From contig NZ_NKJE01000007.1 in assembly GCF_002256285.1 (NCBI RefSeq), positions 62,001 to 126,000 of the forward strand: a stretch of 64,000 bases of DNA. Reading direction: 5' to 3'. The DNA comes from Flavobacterium sp. BFFFF1 (GTDB taxonomy: Bacteria > Bacteroidota > Bacteroidia > Flavobacteriales > Flavobacteriaceae). Under the pieces are notes generated by a model that saw nothing but the letters and a program-made list of their open reading frames with translations, made no database searches and was not told the DNA's origin. Below, piece by piece: positions 59,615 to 64,000 of the stretch (position 1 is its first letter; the number at the start of each line of letters is the position of its first letter). Made by a program: the position numbers and the translations under genes.

Positions 59615-60913
59615 ATGAAGAATTTAGTCGAAGAATTGCGGTGGCGCGGGCTGTATCATGACAGCATGCCCGGAACGGAGGAACAACTTTTAGCAGGCCC
59701 GGTCACGGCTTATATAGGATTTGATCCCACAGCTGATTCTTTGCATATCGGAAGCATGGTGCAAATCATTTTGCTGACGCACCTTAAGAATTTCGGGCAC
59801 AAACCAATTGCCTTAGTCGGCGGCGCAACCGGGATGATTGGCGATCCTTCCGGAAAATCAGATGAGCGCAATTTGCTCAATGAGGCGCAGCTGGCAAAAA
59901 ATGTCGAAGGCATAAAAAGTGTGCTTTCCCGTTTCCTGGATTTTAATTCCACGGAAGCGAACGCACCCATTATGGTGAATAACTACGACTGGATGAAGGA
60001 TTTTACCTTTATCGATTTTGCACGTGAAGTCGGAAAAAGAATCACTGTCAACTATATGATGGCGAAAGATTCGGTCAAAAAACGTTTGTCCGGTGAAGGC
60101 GAAGGAATGTCGTTTACCGAGTTTACGTACCAATTAATACAGGGTTACGATTTTTATCACCTGCATAAACACTACAACTGTGTGCTGCAAATGGGCGGTT
60201 CAGACCAGTGGGGTAACATCACCACCGGAACGGAGCTTGTGCGCCGTATGAATCCGAATTTGGAAACCAAAGCTTTTGCATTGACTACGCCGTTGATTAC
60301 AAAATCCGACGGTTCAAAATTTGGAAAGTCGGAGGGCGGGAATATTTGGCTCGATGCCGACAAGACTTCCGTATACAAGTTTTACCAGTTTTGGCTGAAT
60401 ACCAGCGATGAAGATGCTGAAAAATACATCAAAATCTTTACGTTTTTAGACAAGGCAGTAATCGATGCTTTGATTGACGAGCACAAGACTGCGCCGCATC
60501 TGCGGGTGCTGCAGAGAAAACTGGCAGACGAGATTACGGTTTTTGTACATTCTGAATCAGAACTGAATAAGGCAAAGCAAGCCTCGAACATTCTTTTTGG
60601 CAATGCCACTGCCGATGATTTAAAACAACTTGACACCACTACTTTCCTCGAAGTTTTTGATGGTGTGCCACAGGCTGAAATTTCAAAAACAGACCTCGCG
60701 GACGGCATCGACATCGTGTCGCTGCTGAATGAAAAATCGGGGTTTATGAAGTCGAACGGTGAAGCAAGGAGAGCCCTGGCGGAGCATTCCATCGCCGTGA
60801 ACCGCGAGAAAGTAGGTGAAGATTTTTCACTGACCGCCAAAGACCTGATCAATGATACATTTGTGTTGCTGCAGCGCGGAAAAAAGAACTACTTTATCCT
60901 TCGCATGGTATAA
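59615..60913 (+). CDS. tyrS: Tyrosyl-tRNA synthetase
   Basis: A 432-residue class I synthetase charging tRNA-Tyr. The HIGH-type motif is [14 protein letters not shown] (residues ~35-48), with YNLMQ-type [28 protein letters not shown], and the KMSKS-type [11 protein letters not shown]-terminal S4 domain is present ([19 protein letters not shown]). The start at 59615 matches the promoter and the family's N-terminus. Confidence 0.97.
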   Translation: MKNLVEELRWRGLYHDSMPGTEEQLLAGPVTAYIGFDPTADSLHIGSMVQIILLTHLKNFGHKPIALVGGATGMIGDPSGKSDERNLLNEAQLAKNVEGIKSVLSRFLDFNSTEANAPIMVNNYDWMKDFTFIDFAREVGKRITVNYMMAKDSVKKRLSGEGEGMSFTEFTYQLIQGYDFYHLHKHYNCVLQMGGSDQWGNITTGTELVRRMNPNLETKAFALTTPLITKSDGSKFGKSEGGNIWLDADKTSVYKFYQFWLNTSDEDAEKYIKIFTFLDKAVIDALIDEHKTAPHLRVLQRKLADEITVFVHSESELNKAKQASNILFGNATADDLKQLDTTTFLEVFDGVPQAEISKTDLADGIDIVSLLNEKSGFMKSNGEARRALAEHSIAVNREKVGEDFSLTAKDLINDTFVLLQRGKKNYFILRMV

Positions 60914-60946
60914 ACGAAATCGTGAGTTTCCGCTTCAAATAAATAC

Positions 60947-60972
60947 AACCAGCTTCCGGGCTGGTTTTTTTT
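60947..60972 (+). terminator. Terminator of tyrS
   Basis: AACCAGC (60947-60953) pairs with GCTGGTT (60960-60966) and is followed by T residues. Confidence 0.9.
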
Positions 60973-61009
60973 ATCCGCTTTTTTCACGTAATGGTTGTGC
61001 TGAAATCCC

Positions 61010-61093
61010 GGCTGGTTCCATACGCTGACTGGCTGGTCTCATATGTTGGCTGGTTGGTTCCATACGTTGAATGGTTGGTCTCCTACGCTGGGT
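61010..61093 (+). repeat. Four-unit 21-bp tandem repeat
   Basis: Units start at 61010, 61031, 61052 and 61073; each begins GGYTGGTTCC/CTC and contains ATACG(C/T)TG. Translated on the minus strand they give heptads TQRRRPT, IQRMEPT, SQHMRPA, SQRMEPA. It is intergenic between tyrS and the large secreted protein. This is a second locus with the same 21-bp period as 18310-18555. Confidence 0.75.
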
Positions 61094-61201
61094 TCTTGTG
61101 GCTGCTGCACAGACCCTGCCGGCAACTGTAGTAATACGTCTACAAAGTCGTTCAACAACCTATTGATTTATTCTATATTTTTGAGTCAAACACAATTAAC
61201 T

Positions 61202-64000
61202 ATGAAAAAAAACTACACTTTATCCTTTTTATCCCTACTTATTTTTGGTGTTACGGCTTCAGCACAGGCGGTCGACGACTTTGCCATCACAGATCAGAAT
61301 GTACCGGCAGCCATTTATGTGCTGGCCAATGACAACCTTAGCGGGGGACTTGCAGCAGAACCGATTGCCATTGTCTCTCCGCCGTCGTATGGGCAGGTCG
61401 TCCTAAATGACAACGGCTCACCTACGGATATGGCAGATGACTACATCACCTACACGCCGGATAACAATTACAACGGTGTGGATACGTTCATTTACCAAAT
61501 TACCGATGCTTCGATGGTGACGTCCACTGCAACAGTGACGGTGGTTATTACTCCACCAACGACAGGAGGCGATCCTCCGCTGGCCATTGACGACAATGCC
61601 GCTACCCAGGAAGATATTGCGGTGGTCATCAACATACTTGAAAATGACGCGTTTGGTGAAGACCTGTATAGCATTTCAATTGTTGATGCCCCTGCGAATG
61701 GGACGGCAGTAATAAACAACCAGGGTACGCCCGGCAATCCAACTGATGATACAATAACTTACACGCCAAACCCTTCTTTTTACGGTGCTGATTCTTTTGT
61801 ATACGAAATCAGCGATATAGATGGCGATACATCGATGGCAACAGTTACGCTTTATGTGTCAGAAGACGGTTTTTATGAACCGCCTTTTGCTACGAACGAC
61901 ATAGCCACTACGGATGAAGACAACCCTGTGACAATTGCTGTAATTGGTAACGACAGTTTCGGCAGTGAAGGTCCAGGATCTTTAAGCATCGCCTCCCAGC
62001 CTGTTAACGGTACGGCTGTGATCAACGACAATGGCACGCCGGCAGACCCGCTTGATGATACCATTACCTACACCCCGAACGCCAATTACAATGGGCCGGA
62101 TACATTTACCTATAGCATTACCGACAGCAGCGGCAATGCGGCAACGGGTTCAGTGACGGTCAATATTGTACCTGATGTTCCTTCCGCCGACCTTCCTGTC
62201 GCCGTAAATGACAATGCCGTTACCATGGAAGACACCCCTGTAACGATAGCAGTCGTCACTAATGATGACCTGGTCGGAAGCACCACATGGACGCTGGCCA
62301 TTACCACTCCACCTTCCAATGGTTGGGCTGTGGTCAATAACAATGGTACGCCTGGCGATGTCTCTGATGACACGATAACATACACCCCTAATCCAAACTA
62401 CAATGGAATCGATTCTTTGGATTACTCTTATTTAGATGCCAATCTTGTTGCTGTAGCCACAGCAGTTGCTTTCATAGTTATTACGCCCGATGTACCAACA
62501 TTGGACGTCCCTCTGGCTACTAATGACGGTGCCACTATATCAGAGGATACTGCAGTTGTGATCAACGTTTTGGCAAATGATAGTTTCGGCGGGGACGGAC
62601 CTTCATTTGGGAGTATTAGCGTGAATCCGACCATGCCGGAAGTGACGGCAATGGGCGGTATGGTGTCTGTAAATGACAACGGTACTCCGCAGGATCCCAC
62701 TGACGATACGATTATCTATCAGCCCAATCTGGACATCACCGGCGTGGACATTTTTACGTATACCATAACTGATGCTAATGGCGACACGGCAACCGCAACT
62801 GTTACGGTGCAAATTGGTTCCCAAATTGATCCTGAGGAGGTACCGCCTGTAGCCGTAGATGATATGGTCACTACTGGATTAAATACCGCAGTGGAAATAG
62901 ATGTACTGGCAAACGACACTGGCGTCAACAGCCAATTTTGGGGCATATCCATCCAGGAAGCACCAAGCCACGGCAATGTCATTATAAATGAAAATGAAAC
63001 TCCGGCAGGATTTGACAATACAATTACTTATATGCCCGAAACTGGGTTTACCGGACAAGATTCTTTCATTTATAAAATCTTCGGAAGCCTTGGCATGGAT
63101 TATGCCACCGTATCAGTAACTGTGGGTGGAAATGGGAATGGCAGCATCGTGTTGAAAGCCTTTTTTGACGCGAATGGCAATGGGGTTCAGGATCTGTCAG
63201 AAGAAGCATTTACCCAGGGCAAATTTCATTACGAAAAAAATAATGACGGCACGGTGGTTGATGGGGTTTCCTCTACAGGTAATTATTATATAAGCGTTAA
63301 TAATCCGGCAGATACTTATGATCTGAATTACAGCATCAATAATGATTTGGCCCAATATTATACAGTTGCTACACAGCCGTTTCAGGATATAACTGCTGTC
63401 CCTTCAGAGTCTTCCGAATTTAAATTTGCGATTACTGGTACCGTTTTCACAGATGTCAATGTCGAATTAATCCCCATTTCTTCTCCCAGACCCGGATTTA
63501 CATACATAAACATGATTGCTTACCACAACAATTCAGCACAATCTGTATCCGGCACCCTGACCTTTGGTCATGATAGCATCGTGACAATCAATAGTGTATC
63601 ACAAGGAGGCATTGTAAATACCGCAACCGGCTTTACTTATGATTTTAGCCTCCCTCCTTTCGGAACACAGAATATCTACGTTTTAATGCAGGTTCCTGTA
63701 ATCCCTACTGTTGCCTTGGGCGATTTGCTTACCAATACAGTCACGATTTTCGTGAATGACGATGCGGCGCCAAACAACAACACCTCAGCAGTCACCCAAA
63801 CTATTATTGGCTCTTATGACCCAAACGACATTACAGAATCGCATGGGGAGAAAATCGTTCATTCGACGTTCACTGCGGACGACTACCTGTATTACACCAT
63901 CCGTTTTGAGAATACAGGAACGGCCAATGCCGAAAATATCCGCGTAGAAAATATGCTTGATGCACAATTGGATGAAGGCACAATTGAAATGGTCAATGCC
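61202..64000 (+). CDS. Large secreted protein with six Ig/cadherin-like repeats, 3'-truncated
   Basis: The frame runs open to the window edge: 933 codons are present. Residues ~1-22 are a signal peptide (LSLLIFGVTASAQ). Six tandem domains of ~100-115 residues follow, each with a DDxATTxED-like start, an IxVLANDxF strand, GTxxxDxxDDTITYTPNxxYNGxDxFxY and a TATVTV end, typical of bacterial cadherin-like/Big repeats. An SdrD-B-like segment (KAFFDANGNGVQDLSEE) and a region with YDPNDI...DDYLYYTIRFENTGTA, as found before T9SS sorting domains, come last. The missing C-terminus would probably hold a T9SS sorting domain. The role is probably adhesive. Confidence 0.85.
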   Translation, partial: MKKNYTLSFLSLLIFGVTASAQAVDDFAITDQNVPAAIYVLANDNLSGGLAAEPIAIVSPPSYGQVVLNDNGSPTDMADDYITYTPDNNYNGVDTFIYQITDASMVTSTATVTVVITPPTTGGDPPLAIDDNAATQEDIAVVINILENDAFGEDLYSISIVDAPANGTAVINNQGTPGNPTDDTITYTPNPSFYGADSFVYEISDIDGDTSMATVTLYVSEDGFYEPPFATNDIATTDEDNPVTIAVIGNDSFGSEGPGSLSIASQPVNGTAVINDNGTPADPLDDTITYTPNANYNGPDTFTYSITDSSGNAATGSVTVNIVPDVPSADLPVAVNDNAVTMEDTPVTIAVVTNDDLVGSTTWTLAITTPPSNGWAVVNNNGTPGDVSDDTITYTPNPNYNGIDSLDYSYLDANLVAVATAVAFIVITPDVPTLDVPLATNDGATISEDTAVVINVLANDSFGGDGPSFGSISVNPTMPEVTAMGGMVSVNDNGTPQDPTDDTIIYQPNLDITGVDIFTYTITDANGDTATATVTVQIGSQIDPEEVPPVAVDDMVTTGLNTAVEIDVLANDTGVNSQFWGISIQEAPSHGNVIINENETPAGFDNTITYMPETGFTGQDSFIYKIFGSLGMDYATVSVTVGGNGNGSIVLKAFFDANGNGVQDLSEEAFTQGKFHYEKNNDGTVVDGVSSTGNYYISVNNPADTYDLNYSINNDLAQYYTVATQPFQDITAVPSESSEFKFAITGTVFTDVNVELIPISSPRPGFTYINMIAYHNNSAQSVSGTLTFGHDSIVTINSVSQGGIVNTATGFTYDFSLPPFGTQNIYVLMQVPVIPTVALGDLLTNTVTIFVNDDAAPNNNTSAVTQTIIGSYDPNDITESHGEKIVHSTFTADDYLYYTIRFENTGTANAENIRVENMLDAQLDEGTIEMVNA

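Noticed and set aside
61010..61093. CRISPR-like array
   Set aside because: The units are contiguous 21-bp repeats without unique spacers, and no cas genes are present in the window.

Overview
The window looks like a Flavobacteriia (Bacteroidota) chromosome, most likely a Flavobacterium relative with a moderately high GC content for the group. The evidence is T9SS type A C-terminal sorting domains on several secreted proteins, TonB-dependent receptor and CarboxypepD_reg-like architecture, Bacteroidota-type -7 promoter motifs (TAnnTTTG), and family-restricted genes (DUF3098, DUF4271, DUF4296, DUF5686, LuxE-like acyltransferase) in gene orders I associate with flavobacteria. No database search was possible; all family names come from motif recognition.

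Layout. 0-6.7 kb: a TonB-dependent receptor (5' end outside the window), a surface-type lipoprotein and two T9SS-sorted secreted proteins. 6.7-11.2 kb: LuxE-like acyltransferase, a retropepsin-like protease, TatD nuclease, an acyltransferase and type I asparaginase. 11.2-18.7 kb: an accessory segment entered through tRNA-Ser(GGA). The tRNA 3' end is duplicated 181 bp downstream and followed by candidate recombinase sites, decayed reading frames, an AT-rich methyltransferase, a coiled-coil secreted protein, a large T9SS-exported M43 metalloprotease, and a non-coding stretch with a 21-bp-period repeat. 18.7-22.9 kb: a redox-themed minus-strand block of YHS protein, MsrA, and the tight cluster thioredoxin-ApbE-DUF4266-DUF3570. 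A candidate structured non-coding RNA with its own terminator lies upstream (23.05-23.25 kb). 23.3-30.5 kb: SDR/HxlR pair, ECF sigma/anti-sigma/Spy-like operon, PorT-like barrel, membrane protein, rpoN and asnS. 30.7-38.4 kb: RND/MMPL exporter, CPA2 antiporter with SugE-type SMR, DUF5686 protein. 38.4-44 kb: frr-pyrH, thioredoxin-like protein, and the ftsX-DUF3098-uppP-truB cluster. 44-54 kb: leuS, YugP-type protease, HxlR/NmrA pair, Lrp/AsnC regulator, a lipoprotein, saccharopine dehydrogenase-like enzyme, DUF423, pckA. 54-61 kb: hemD, DUF4271, polyprenol-phosphate mannosyltransferase, dihydroorotase, DUF4296 lipoprotein, epimerase, tyrS. 61.2 kb to the end: a large secreted protein with six Ig/cadherin-like repeats, cut by the window edge.

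Most of the window is housekeeping. The parts most worth a second look are the structured RNA at 23.05-23.25 kb; the Trx-ApbE-DUF4266-DUF3570 cluster, where a tiny Cys-tailed lipoprotein could be a flavinylation or redox partner; a five-copy family of dispersed hairpin repeats; the tRNA-Ser integration scar; two independent 21-bp-period repeat arrays; and a heptamer-built inverted repeat directly in front of leuS.
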